Shown in pieces: positions 41,541 to 50,502 of a stretch of 64,000 nt of DNA. A program made the position numbers and the translations under genes. Positions within the stretch are counted from its first letter, which is position 1; every line of letters starts with the position of its first letter. The stretch comes from JBGTFE01 sp049799955 (lineage in GTDB: Bacteria; Acidobacteriota; Blastocatellia; Pyrinomonadales; Pyrinomonadaceae). The stretch lies in the NCBI GenBank assembly GCA_049799955.1, contig JBARIW010000088.1, positions 19,004-83,003 of the forward strand, written 5' to 3'. The notes below the pieces were generated by a model. It was not told the DNA's origin and made no database searches. It saw nothing but the letters and a program-made list of their open reading frames with translations.

Positions 41541-44500
41541 ATGCGTAAGATGAAAAGTTCGATGAGCCGTAGATTTTTATGGATAGCGATGTCTGTTTTG
41601 TGTTTTGTCATTTCGGCGGCGGCGCAAACCGAGACGGCAAGAATTCAGGGAAACATCACCGACCAGGCGGGAGCGGCAGTTCCCGGAGCGACCGTTACGG
41701 TAACCGATTTAGGCACTAACCGGGAAGTTTCCGCCGTAACCAATGAAGAAGGCGCTTTTACACTTTTGGCATTGCAGCCGGGAAGATACCGCGTTTCAGT
41801 TGCTCAAAGTAATTTCAAAACGACAAAACAGGAAGTAACGCTGGAAGTTGCTCAAAATGCGACTTTAGATTTCTCGCTTGAACCGGGCGCAGTTACGGAA
41901 ACCGTTACGGTTACATCCGATGCGCCGCTTGTAGAAACTTCTACGTCAGCTATCGGCGGAGTTATACAGGGACGACAGATTGTCGAATTACCGCTCAACG
42001 GGCGCAACGTTCTGGAGCTTGCGCGCTTGACGCCGGGCGTAACGCAGGGCGTTACGGGCGGATTTGCTACCGGCGCAGGCGGCGATGCGGAAACTTATCG
42101 CGGCGGCAACACGGGCGGCGCGGCTCTTTCCGTCAACGGTCAGAGAACGCAGGCAAACAACTTTTTGCTGGATGGCGTAGATAATAACGAATCGCTGGTC
42201 AATACCATCAACATCTTTCCGGCAGCGGACGCGACGCAGGAATTTCGCGTTCAGACGAGCGTTGCGACAGCCGAATTCGGACGCGGCGGCGGCGCGATTA
42301 TCAACAGCGTCGTCAAGTCGGGAACGAACGATTTTCACGGCAGCTCGTATCTTTTTATTCGCAACAGCGCGTTTGACGCGCGACCGGCTTTTTTCAACTC
42401 GCTCGGGGCTGAGCGCCGAACGCCTTTGTTCCGGCGCAGCCAGTTTGGCGCAACCGTCGGCGGACCGGTCATCATTCCCGGATTTGGCGAAGGCACGCCG
42501 ATTTATCATAATCTGAAGGATAAAGTGTTCTTTTTCTTCAGCTATGACGGCTTGCGACAGTTTTTGCCGCGCGCGACCGAAATGGCGACGGTTCCTACCG
42601 CGGCGTTTCGCAACGGTGATTTTTCGCAATTATTAAATCCGGCTTCGTCGGGTTTGGGCGCTCCTATATTATTGCGCGACCCGGCAACAGGCGCGATTAT
42701 TCCGGGCAATCGCATCGATTTGAATTTGCCGGGACGTATCAATCAGGCGGCTTTGAATTATCTGAGAGCTTTCCCGCTGCCGAATAACGGCTCGCAGGTT
42801 CTGAACAACTTTATCAACACGCGCAACGAAATAGACAAACAGGACGTTTTTGACTGGCGCGTCGATGCAAACATCAATGATTCAAATCAGATGTTTGTTC
42901 GTATGAACTACGGACGTTACAGCCAGACGGTTACTTCGCGCCTTCCGACGCTTCCTTCGGGATTCGGCTCAGGCTCGAATCCAACGCGCACCAAAGCCGC
43001 TGTTCTCGGTTTGAATACTTCGATAACCCCAACGCTTTTCAACGAATTTCGTATTCAGGCAAACCGTCTCCGCTACGGCTATGAACCGCCGTTCGGCGAC
43101 CAGGCAATATCGGCTAATCTCGGAATCGTTAATGCCAACCGCGATTCGAGCTTAGGCGGCGGCGCTTTAATCGGCGGTTACAACGGTCAGCTCGAATACA
43201 CGGGCGATTACGGTCCGTATCGCGTTCCGCAAAACACGTATCAACTGGTTGACAGTCTCAGTTGGGTTAAAGGTGACCACACGGTTAAATTCGGCGGCAC
43301 GCTTCTCAGAAGAAACGTTCAGCTATTTCGCCCGATTGCCGGTAAAGGATATTTCTTTTTATACGGAAACGGCGACGCGACGCAGTGCGGCGGCGGACCG
43401 GGAAATGAAGGCGGAACGACCAGATTTGAGCAAGCCGATTTGCTTGTCGGTTTCGTCTGCCGCTACGACATCGGATTTCAAAACGGTCTGGTCGGCACGA
43501 CCAACTGGGAAAACGGCGTTTTCGCTCAGGACGATTGGAAAATTTCGCGCAAATTGACCTTAAATCTTGGTATGCGTTACGAATATTTTACCAATCCGGC
43601 TGAAGAATACGCGCGGCAGGCTAATTTCGATTTGACGACCGGGCATCTTGTTCTGGCATCGGACAGCAGCGACACTTTGACCAATACCGACAAAAACAAT
43701 TTCAGCCCGCGCTTCGGTTTCGCTTACGACATTTTTGGCGATAGTCGTTCGGTTATTCGCGGCGGTTACGGAATTTTCTATTTCCTCGACCGCGGCGGCA
43801 TCAACAATCAGTTGGCGCAGAATCCGCCGTTTTCGGGCAATCTGAGCTTTAGCTACGGGAACGGTTATCGCATAACTCTTTCGGGACAGGGACCGCTGAA
43901 CAGCACGAACAATACGCTGGCGACGCAGCCGCTTCCGCTTCCGGCGGTAAATTTAAGCCCCGCATTTTTGAACAATCCGCTGAATGCGAGCGTCTTAGCC
44001 GTTTTACCGGACAACAAAACATCGAATGTTCAGCAATTTAACATTCAGTTTCAGCAGGCATTGACCAATGACACCGTAATCAGCGCCGCATACGTCGGAA
44101 CACGCGGGCGCAACCTGATTGTTTACTACAATCTGAACGGAACCGCTCTGACGGCTGATACTTCGACACCGTGTCCGATTGCGGGCAGAACTTTAGGAAG
44201 CTGCTACCCGGGATTGGGTTCGGTCAACGTCCGCGACGACGCCGGAAGGTCGCAGTACGATTCGCTGCAAATTCAACTGGAACGCCGTTTTTCAAAAGGC
44301 TGGCAGTATATCGCTTCCTACACGTTTTCGACAACACAGGACAACGGCGAAGGAGCGTTTGATAAAACTGCCAACGGCGGGCTGAACTACATCGAGCGAT
44401 ACAGCACTTCCAAACTCGATTACCCGCACGTATTCACGTTCGCAACCGTTTATGAAATTCCGTTCGGTCGCGGCAGGTCGTATGGCTCGGACATTCCGAA

Positions 44501-44927
44501 AGCATTAGATTTGCTTGTCGGCGGATGGCAAATCAACAGCATCGTCCGCGCCCAGAGCGGTAATCCTTTTGACGTTCGCGTCAACGACAGGTTGGTAAAC
44601 GTTACCGGCGACCCTTATACGGGCAGCGGCGGCGCGTATCTGAACCGGAGCGCTTTCACGCCTGTAGCGACGGGACTCGGCAATCTTGCGCGCAACTCTC
44701 TGCGCTCGCCTTCAAATTATCAGGTAAATTTGGGCATCCTGAAGAACTTTAGCTTTAACGAACGCGCCCGGCTGCAATTCCGTGCCGAAGCCTTTAACCT
44801 TACGAACCGGACTCAGCTTGGAACGCCGAACACGGATTACAACAATGTCGGCGGCTTCGGCGTTATCAACACAATCGCGCCGTACAGCAATCGTCAGCTT
44901 CAATTCGGACTTCGTTTAGAATTCTAA
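41541..44927 (+). CDS. TonB-dependent receptor with N-terminal carboxypeptidase-regulatory domain (Oar-like)
   Basis: An 1128-residue outer-membrane receptor. A signal peptide (to about residue 29, ISAAAQT) is followed by a CarboxypepD_reg domain (ARIQGNITDQAGAAVPGATV to about residue 125), a plug domain with LPLNGRNVLELARLTPGVTQG and FLLDGVDNNE, and a beta-barrel ending RQLQFGLRLEF with a terminal Phe. This architecture is typical of Acidobacteriota receptors without SusD. As the first gene of the starch cluster it presumably imports maltooligosaccharides with TonB energy. AGAGAGG lies upstream of the ATG. Two hairpin terminators follow. Confidence 0.93.
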   Translation: MRKMKSSMSRRFLWIAMSVLCFVISAAAQTETARIQGNITDQAGAAVPGATVTVTDLGTNREVSAVTNEEGAFTLLALQPGRYRVSVAQSNFKTTKQEVTLEVAQNATLDFSLEPGAVTETVTVTSDAPLVETSTSAIGGVIQGRQIVELPLNGRNVLELARLTPGVTQGVTGGFATGAGGDAETYRGGNTGGAALSVNGQRTQANNFLLDGVDNNESLVNTINIFPAADATQEFRVQTSVATAEFGRGGGAIINSVVKSGTNDFHGSSYLFIRNSAFDARPAFFNSLGAERRTPLFRRSQFGATVGGPVIIPGFGEGTPIYHNLKDKVFFFFSYDGLRQFLPRATEMATVPTAAFRNGDFSQLLNPASSGLGAPILLRDPATGAIIPGNRIDLNLPGRINQAALNYLRAFPLPNNGSQVLNNFINTRNEIDKQDVFDWRVDANINDSNQMFVRMNYGRYSQTVTSRLPTLPSGFGSGSNPTRTKAAVLGLNTSITPTLFNEFRIQANRLRYGYEPPFGDQAISANLGIVNANRDSSLGGGALIGGYNGQLEYTGDYGPYRVPQNTYQLVDSLSWVKGDHTVKFGGTLLRRNVQLFRPIAGKGYFFLYGNGDATQCGGGPGNEGGTTRFEQADLLVGFVCRYDIGFQNGLVGTTNWENGVFAQDDWKISRKLTLNLGMRYEYFTNPAEEYARQANFDLTTGHLVLASDSSDTLTNTDKNNFSPRFGFAYDIFGDSRSVIRGGYGIFYFLDRGGINNQLAQNPPFSGNLSFSYGNGYRITLSGQGPLNSTNNTLATQPLPLPAVNLSPAFLNNPLNASVLAVLPDNKTSNVQQFNIQFQQALTNDTVISAAYVGTRGRNLIVYYNLNGTALTADTSTPCPIAGRTLGSCYPGLGSVNVRDDAGRSQYDSLQIQLERRFSKGWQYIASYTFSTTQDNGEGAFDKTANGGLNYIERYSTSKLDYPHVFTFATVYEIPFGRGRSYGSDIPKALDLLVGGWQINSIVRAQSGNPFDVRVNDRLVNVTGDPYTGSGGAYLNRSAFTPVATGLGNLARNSLRSPSNYQVNLGILKNFSFNERARLQFRAEAFNLTNRTQLGTPNTDYNNVGGFGVINTIAPYSNRQLQFGLRLEF

Positions 44928-44936
44928 ATTGAATAA

Positions 44937-44977
44937 AAAAGATGCCGTTTTCAGCAACCGGCATCTTGTTCTTTTTC
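44937..44977 (+). terminator. Rho-independent terminator 1 after the TonB receptor
   Basis: Arms AAGATGCCG (44939) and CGGCATCTT (to 44967) around an 11-base loop, followed by GTTCTTTTT. The stem is perfect over nine pairs. It lies ten bases after the receptor stop. Confidence 0.88.
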
Positions 44978-45017
44978 AGGGCGTGGAAGAAAATATCTCT
45001 CACGCCCTTTTATTTTC
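44977..45017 (+). terminator. Rho-independent terminator 2 after the TonB receptor
   Basis: Arms GGGCGTG (44979-44985) and CACGCCC (45001-45007) around a 15-base loop, followed by TTTTATTTT. It follows terminator 1 directly, forming a tandem terminator just before the first amylase start. Confidence 0.85.
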
Positions 45018-45039
45018 CTTTTCGGGCGAGATGTGCAAA

Positions 45040-46941
45040 ATGACGAGAATTATATTCAATTTTATATTTCTTTTCGCGCTGATAAATCTCGCTGTTTCAG
45101 ATTCTTACGCGCAAAACGAGTTCATCGAAAATCAAGCTCTCGCGCCGCGCGTCGAAAAAGTAGAGCCGCCGAACTGGTGGGCAAATCAGACGATAAATCC
45201 GGTGCGCGTTCTCGTTCGCGGCGCTGGATTCCAAAACGCAAAAATCGCTTCAAAGACAAATCTTCTCAAAGTTTCTAACATCAAAATTAACGCGCGCGGC
45301 GATTATATTTTCTTTGACGTAACCATTCCGAAAAACACGAAAATCGGCAAATACGATTTTGAAATCTCGACGCCGAACGGCAAAACGACAGTTCCGTTTG
45401 AAATTTCCGCGCCGCTCGACACGAAAACGAATTTTCAGGGCATAACGAACGACGACATCATCTATTTGATAATGCCCGACCGTTTTGCCGACGGCGATAC
45501 GTCGAACGACGCGGACACCGACCGCAAAAATCCGCGCGCGTGGCACGGCGGCGATTTTCGCGGCATCGCGCAGAAAATTCCGTATTTGAAAGAACTCGGC
45601 GTAACGGCAATCTGGCTGACGCCGTGGTATGACAACCCGGACGAAGCAAATCAATGCGGCAATCCGTGGTGTCCTTACACGAATTATCACGGCTATCACG
45701 CAATCGACTACTACGGCGTCGAAAATCGTTTCGGAACAATGGAAGATTTGCGCGAGATGATAAAAATCGCGCATCAAAACGGCATCAAAGTGATTCAAGA
45801 CCAAGTCGCAAATCATGTCGGCGTTCAGCACGTCTGGTCGAAAAATCCGCCTTTAGAAAATTGGTTCAGCCCGTTTTCGCAAAATTCCTTCAACAATTCG
45901 GTTCTGCTCTCGCCGAACGCGTCGCAAGCCGAAAGAGATAATTTATTAAAAGGCTGGTTTAACGAGCTTTTGCCGGATTTGAATCAAACCGAGCCGGAAG
46001 TGTCGAAATACGAAATTCAAAACGCTCTCTGGTGGATTGCCGCGACCGGAATCGACGGCATCCGGCAGGACACGATTCAATATATGCCGCGCGAATTTAT
46101 CCGCGACTGGTCGGCGGCGATTCTCAAACAATATCCGAAATTCTACATGGTCGGCGAAGTCTTCGAGCGAGACTCAATACAAACCGCATTTTTTCAGGGC
46201 GGAAAAACGGGTTGGGACAAAATCGACACGAATTTGCCGTCAGTTTTCGATTTCAAGCTCTGGGAAACTTCGCAGGAAGTTTTCACTGGCAAAAAGCCGG
46301 TGCGCGCGCTCAGAGACGTTTTAAAATACGACGGGCTTTATCCGAACATCAACAACGTTACGGTTTTGCAGAATAACCACGACACGAAGCGTTTTATGTC
46401 TCTGGACGGCGCAACGCTCGAAGGCGCGATGCTGCATACGGCGTTTGTGCTTTCGACGCGCGGCATTCCGCAGCTTTATTACGGCGAAGAACTGGCGATG
46501 AAAGGCGGCGAAGACCCGTTTAACCGGGCGGATTTTATCGGCGGTTGGACGGAAGACAGGCAAAGCAAATTTACAAAGCGCGGCAGAACTTCGGACGAGC
46601 AGAAAATGTTTGAATGGACGCAGGAATGGATTAATTTGCGGCAAAATCAAATTGCAATGCAAAAAGGGAAAACCGTAGATTTGTATTACGATGATGACAC
46701 ATACATTTTTGCGCGCGTTTTGAATATAAATGAAGCCGTAATTGTTGCGTTAAGCAAAACTCAAAAGTTGAAAATGGTAAACATCAATCTGGATGATATA
46801 GGCATTGGAAAAGTGAAAAAACTTCAAGTATTAAAGGGAATCATATTGGATGGCAAAGATACTTCGGATGTTAAAACTAGCGTGAAACAGTTTGTTTTAT
46901 TACGTAATTCACCAGTTGTTTACAAAGCATTAATCAAATAA
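45040..46941 (+). CDS. Exported GH13 cyclomaltodextrinase/neopullulanase-type alpha-amylase, 1
   Basis: A 633-residue exported enzyme. Signal peptide MTRIIFNFIFLFALINLAVS ending near SYAQ. The N-terminal domain starts VEPPNWWANQTINPVRVLVRG, the cyclomaltodextrinase-N type. GH13 region I is DQVANHVG, region II GIDGIRQDT with the nucleophile Asp, region III MVGEVFERD with the acid Glu, region IV NNHDTKRFM. The start at 45040 (or 45031) is chosen because the frame upstream to 44929 runs through two terminators. The last 80 codons are strikingly AT-rich. A close paralogue lies at 48473. It probably hydrolyses maltodextrin or cyclodextrin outside the cytoplasm. Confidence 0.93.
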   Translation: MTRIIFNFIFLFALINLAVSDSYAQNEFIENQALAPRVEKVEPPNWWANQTINPVRVLVRGAGFQNAKIASKTNLLKVSNIKINARGDYIFFDVTIPKNTKIGKYDFEISTPNGKTTVPFEISAPLDTKTNFQGITNDDIIYLIMPDRFADGDTSNDADTDRKNPRAWHGGDFRGIAQKIPYLKELGVTAIWLTPWYDNPDEANQCGNPWCPYTNYHGYHAIDYYGVENRFGTMEDLREMIKIAHQNGIKVIQDQVANHVGVQHVWSKNPPLENWFSPFSQNSFNNSVLLSPNASQAERDNLLKGWFNELLPDLNQTEPEVSKYEIQNALWWIAATGIDGIRQDTIQYMPREFIRDWSAAILKQYPKFYMVGEVFERDSIQTAFFQGGKTGWDKIDTNLPSVFDFKLWETSQEVFTGKKPVRALRDVLKYDGLYPNINNVTVLQNNHDTKRFMSLDGATLEGAMLHTAFVLSTRGIPQLYYGEELAMKGGEDPFNRADFIGGWTEDRQSKFTKRGRTSDEQKMFEWTQEWINLRQNQIAMQKGKTVDLYYDDDTYIFARVLNINEAVIVALSKTQKLKMVNINLDDIGIGKVKKLQVLKGIILDGKDTSDVKTSVKQFVLLRNSPVVYKALIK

Positions 46942-46944
46942 TTT

Positions 46945-48471
46945 ATGGCATTTCCAAGAGCAAGCGGTGTTCTCCTTCATCCGACCAGTTTGGCGGGCAA
47001 ATACGGCATCGGCGATTTGGGCGCGGAAGCTTATAAATTCGTCGATTTTCTCGAAAAAGCCAAACAAACTTACTGGCAGGTTTTGCCGCTCGGTCCGACG
47101 GGTTACGGCGATTCGCCTTACCAGTGTTTTTCGGCGTTCGCGGGAAATACGAATCTGATTTCGCCGGAAAAATTGGTCGAAGACGGTTTTTTAACTGAAG
47201 ATGAAACGAATCAAAAACCGGATTTTCCCGAAGGCAGAGTCGATTTCGGGAAATTATATGATTGGAAAAACTGGATTTTGCCGAAGGCTTACGAGCGTTT
47301 TCGCCTGACGACGAGCGTTGATTTGCGCGGAAAATTCGAGACTTTTTCTCAGGAACAAGCCGCGTGGCTCGACGATTACACATTGTTTCGCGCCATCAAA
47401 AAATCGCAGAATCAGGCTTCGTGGCAGAATTGGGATAAACCTTTGAAACTGCGCGACGAAGCGGCGTTGGCGAAGGCGCGTGAAGATTTGCGCGAGGAGA
47501 TTCAGGCGCAGAAATTTCAGCAATGGCTTTTTTTCAGGCAGTGGAACGAGCTGAAAAATTACTGTCATTCGAAAAACATCAAAATCGTCGGCGATGTGCC
47601 GATTTTTGTCGCGCTCGATTCAGCCGACGTTTGGTGCAATCCGTCGCAGTTTAAGCTCGCCGAAGACGGCTCGCCGAAGACGGTCGCAGGCGTTCCGCCC
47701 GATTATTTCTCGGAAACCGGGCAGCTTTGGGGCAATCCGATTTATAACTGGGAGCAGATGCAAAAAGACGATTTTCGCTGGTGGATTCGGCGCGTAAAAG
47801 CGACTTTGAACACGGTTGACATCGTTCGCGTTGACCATTTTCGCGGCTTTGCGGCGAGCTGGGAAGTTCCGGGCGGCGACACGACGGCGCAAAACGGGCG
47901 CTGGGTAAACGTGCCGGGCAAAGAACTGTTCGAGACGCTGAAAACCGAACTGGACGATTTGCCTTTCTGGGCGGAAGATTTGGGCGTCATCACGCCGGAT
48001 GTCGAAGAATTGCGCGATTCGTTTGGGTTTCCCGGAATGCGAATTTTGCAGTTTGCCTTCGGCGGCGACGCGGATAATCACGATTTGCCGCACAATTATA
48101 TAAAAAACTGCGTCGCCTACACCGGAACGCACGACAATGACACGACCGTCGGCTGGTTTAATTCAAAAGCCGGAAGCGGTTCGACGCGCGACGACAGGCA
48201 GATAAGGCGCGAGCGCGAATTTTGTCTGGATTATCTAAAATCTGACGGGCGCGAGATTCACTGGGATTTTATCCGCGCCGTCTGGGAATCGGTCGCGGAC
48301 ACGGCGATTGCGCCGATGCAGGATTTGTTAGGCTCGGGCAACGAAGCCAGAATGAATCTGCCCGCGTCGAGTTCGGGAAACTGGTTCTGGCAATGCAAAG
48401 AAGGCGATATTTCGGACGAGATTGCGGATAGATTGCGCGGATTGACAGAGATTTACGGAAGAGCAAATTGA
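46945..48471 (+). CDS. malQ: 4-alpha-glucanotransferase (GH77, amylomaltase)
   Basis: A 508-residue cytoplasmic enzyme that moves glucan segments between maltodextrins and releases glucose. GH77 signatures are clear: RASGVLLHPTSLAGKYGIGDLG, QVLPLGPTGYGDSPYQCFSAFAGN, IVRVDHFRGFAASWEVP with the nucleophile Asp, WAEDLGVITPDVEELR with the acid Glu, and AYTGTHDNDTTVGW with the third Asp. No signal peptide, unlike the amylases around it. The ATG is three bases after the upstream stop and the next gene starts one base after its stop, so all are in one operon. Confidence 0.97.
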   Translation: MAFPRASGVLLHPTSLAGKYGIGDLGAEAYKFVDFLEKAKQTYWQVLPLGPTGYGDSPYQCFSAFAGNTNLISPEKLVEDGFLTEDETNQKPDFPEGRVDFGKLYDWKNWILPKAYERFRLTTSVDLRGKFETFSQEQAAWLDDYTLFRAIKKSQNQASWQNWDKPLKLRDEAALAKAREDLREEIQAQKFQQWLFFRQWNELKNYCHSKNIKIVGDVPIFVALDSADVWCNPSQFKLAEDGSPKTVAGVPPDYFSETGQLWGNPIYNWEQMQKDDFRWWIRRVKATLNTVDIVRVDHFRGFAASWEVPGGDTTAQNGRWVNVPGKELFETLKTELDDLPFWAEDLGVITPDVEELRDSFGFPGMRILQFAFGGDADNHDLPHNYIKNCVAYTGTHDNDTTVGWFNSKAGSGSTRDDRQIRREREFCLDYLKSDGREIHWDFIRAVWESVADTAIAPMQDLLGSGNEARMNLPASSSGNWFWQCKEGDISDEIADRLRGLTEIYGRAN

Positions 48472-48472
48472 T

Positions 48473-50485
48473 ATGAACGAGAAAAATTTAACGCAGAGAC
48501 GCAGAGACGCAGAGAAAAATTTAAACAGGGATAGACACGATGAACAGGATAAAAAAGAACAAAATAATCCTGTATATCCTGCCTATCCCTGTAAATTTTC
48601 TTGCTCCGCGTCTCTGCGTCTCTGCGTTTTAATTTTACTTTTCGCGGCGGCGGCTTTCGCGCAATCGCCGACGGTTGAGAAAGTCGAGCCGCCGAATTGG
48701 TGGGCGAATATGTCGGTTAATCCGGTTCGCGTTCTGGTTCGCGGGACAAATCTCGGCGGCGCGAGCGTGATTGCGCCGAAAGGAAGCAATTTGAAGGCGT
48801 ATAACTTTCGTTCGAGCGAAAACGGGCATTATCTTTTTTTCGATGTCGAGATTGCGCCGGACGCGAAAGCCGGAAAATACAATTTCACGGCGAAAATCGC
48901 AAGCGGAACGATTAATATTCCTTTCGAAATTCTGCCGAAAATTGACCGCAAAGGACGTTTTCAGGGTTACACGCCCGACGATGTGATTTATTTTCTGATG
49001 CCCGACCGTTTCTCGGACGGCGACCAATCGAACAACGACCCGCAAAAATCGAAAGGACTTTACGACCGCTCAAAGCCGCGTCATTATCACGGCGGCGATT
49101 TTCAGGGCGTGATTGATAAACTGCCTTACCTGAAATCTCTCGGCGTAACGGCGATTTGGACGACGCCGGTTTACGACAACAACGACCAATTAGATACAAA
49201 GGAAGTTTACGAAAATGTTCCGGCGACGACGGGCTATCACGGCTACGGCGCAACGGATATGTATGGGACGGACGAGCATCTCGGCGATATGGCGAAGCTG
49301 CGCGAGCTGATTGATAAAGCGCACGCGATTGGAATAAAAGTGATTCAAGACCAGGTGGCGAATCACACCGGACCGTATCACATCTGGGCAAACGACCCGC
49401 CGACGCCGACGTGGTGGAACGGAACGCTCGAAAATCATCTTTCGAACAACTGGCAAAAATGGACGACGATGAACCCGCGCGCGACCGCTCAAACGCAGCG
49501 GCGAAACATCGACGGCTGGTTTATCGACATTCTGCCGGATTTTAATCAGGACGACCCGGAAGTCGAAAAATATCTGATTCAAAATTCGCTCTGGTGGCTC
49601 GAATCAAACGGGTTCGACGCGGTTCGAATGGACACTTTGCCGCACGTTCCGCGCTCTTTCTGGCAAAAATGGGGCGGCGCGATTCACAAGGAATATCCGA
49701 ACGTAAACATTTTAGGCGAGCTTTACGACGGCGACCCGGCGCTTCTCGCGTATTTTCAAACCGGACGGCGCGGGCACGACCAGATTGACACGCAGATTGA
49801 CACGCTTTACGATTACGCGCTTTTTTACCCGATTAGAAACGCTTTCGCCAAAGGCGAGCAGATTCGCTCGATTTCGCAAATGTTCGCGCACGACTGGCTT
49901 TATCCGAACCCGTCGGTGCTGACGACGTTTATCGGGCTTCACGATATGGAACGCTTTATGAACGAAAAAGGCGCGACCACGGAAGGCTTGAAATTGGCGC
50001 AGACATTGATAATGACTTCGCGCGGCACGCCGCTTCTTTATTACGGCGACGAGCTGGCGATGCGCGGCGGCGGCGACCCCGACAATCGACGCGATTTTCC
50101 CGGAGGTTTTCCCGGCGACACTCGAAACGCTTTTACAAATTCGGGCAGAACGGCTGAAGAACGCGACGTTTGGAATCATCTTGCGCTTTTAGGGAAATTG
50201 CGGCAACAGCTTGAGCCTTTGCGCGACGGCAAAACGCTCGATTTACTCGACGAAGAACAGCAGATGGCTTACGCGCGCGTAACCGAAAATCAAGCCGTTC
50301 TGATGATTTTCAACAACGATGCGAAAGCGGCGAATGTCGAATTTGACGTTTCGATGATAAAGCAATTTTCCAATAATGCCGTTCTAATCGACAAGCTCGG
50401 CAAAATCAATGAGATAAAAATTCAAAACGGCAAAATTACTTTATCGATGCCTGCGCGAACGGCGGGAATATTTACGATGAAATAA
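48473..50485 (+). CDS. Exported GH13 cyclomaltodextrinase/neopullulanase-type alpha-amylase, 2
   Basis: A 670-residue protein paralogous to the enzyme at 45040. The N-terminal domain starts VEKVEPPNWWANMSVNPVRVLVRG; GH13 region I DQVANHTG, II GFDAVRMDT, III NILGELYDGD, IV GLHDMERFM are intact. The remarkable part is the first 63 residues: a nested hairpin element covers codons 4-55, giving an n-region with TQRRRDAE and the inverted-arm reading SASLRLCV just before the hydrophobic core LILLFAAAAFAQ. The only in-frame ATG before that core is 48473, one base after malQ, so the hairpin must be translated as part of the signal peptide. Confidence 0.93.
   Translation: MNEKNLTQRRRDAEKNLNRDRHDEQDKKEQNNPVYPAYPCKFSCSASLRLCVLILLFAAAAFAQSPTVEKVEPPNWWANMSVNPVRVLVRGTNLGGASVIAPKGSNLKAYNFRSSENGHYLFFDVEIAPDAKAGKYNFTAKIASGTINIPFEILPKIDRKGRFQGYTPDDVIYFLMPDRFSDGDQSNNDPQKSKGLYDRSKPRHYHGGDFQGVIDKLPYLKSLGVTAIWTTPVYDNNDQLDTKEVYENVPATTGYHGYGATDMYGTDEHLGDMAKLRELIDKAHAIGIKVIQDQVANHTGPYHIWANDPPTPTWWNGTLENHLSNNWQKWTTMNPRATAQTQRRNIDGWFIDILPDFNQDDPEVEKYLIQNSLWWLESNGFDAVRMDTLPHVPRSFWQKWGGAIHKEYPNVNILGELYDGDPALLAYFQTGRRGHDQIDTQIDTLYDYALFYPIRNAFAKGEQIRSISQMFAHDWLYPNPSVLTTFIGLHDMERFMNEKGATTEGLKLAQTLIMTSRGTPLLYYGDELAMRGGGDPDNRRDFPGGFPGDTRNAFTNSGRTAEERDVWNHLALLGKLRQQLEPLRDGKTLDLLDEEQQMAYARVTENQAVLMIFNNDAKAANVEFDVSMIKQFSNNAVLIDKLGKINEIKIQNGKITLSMPARTAGIFTMK
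48484..48637. repeat. Nested double hairpin inside an amylase coding region
   Basis: Outer arms: ACGCAGAG units on the left (48484-48518) and CTCTGCGT units on the right (48603-48637). The loop holds a complete ACAGGGAT-family hairpin (left 48518-48550, right 48563-48599). The order of families is the same as in the nested element at 30193. Confidence 0.93.
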
Positions 50486-50502
50486 AAATAGAGGATAAAA
50501 CT

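Noticed and set aside
44929..45030. N-terminal extension of the first amylase to 44929
   Set aside because: It would translate two terminators; a normal signal peptide starts at 45040.
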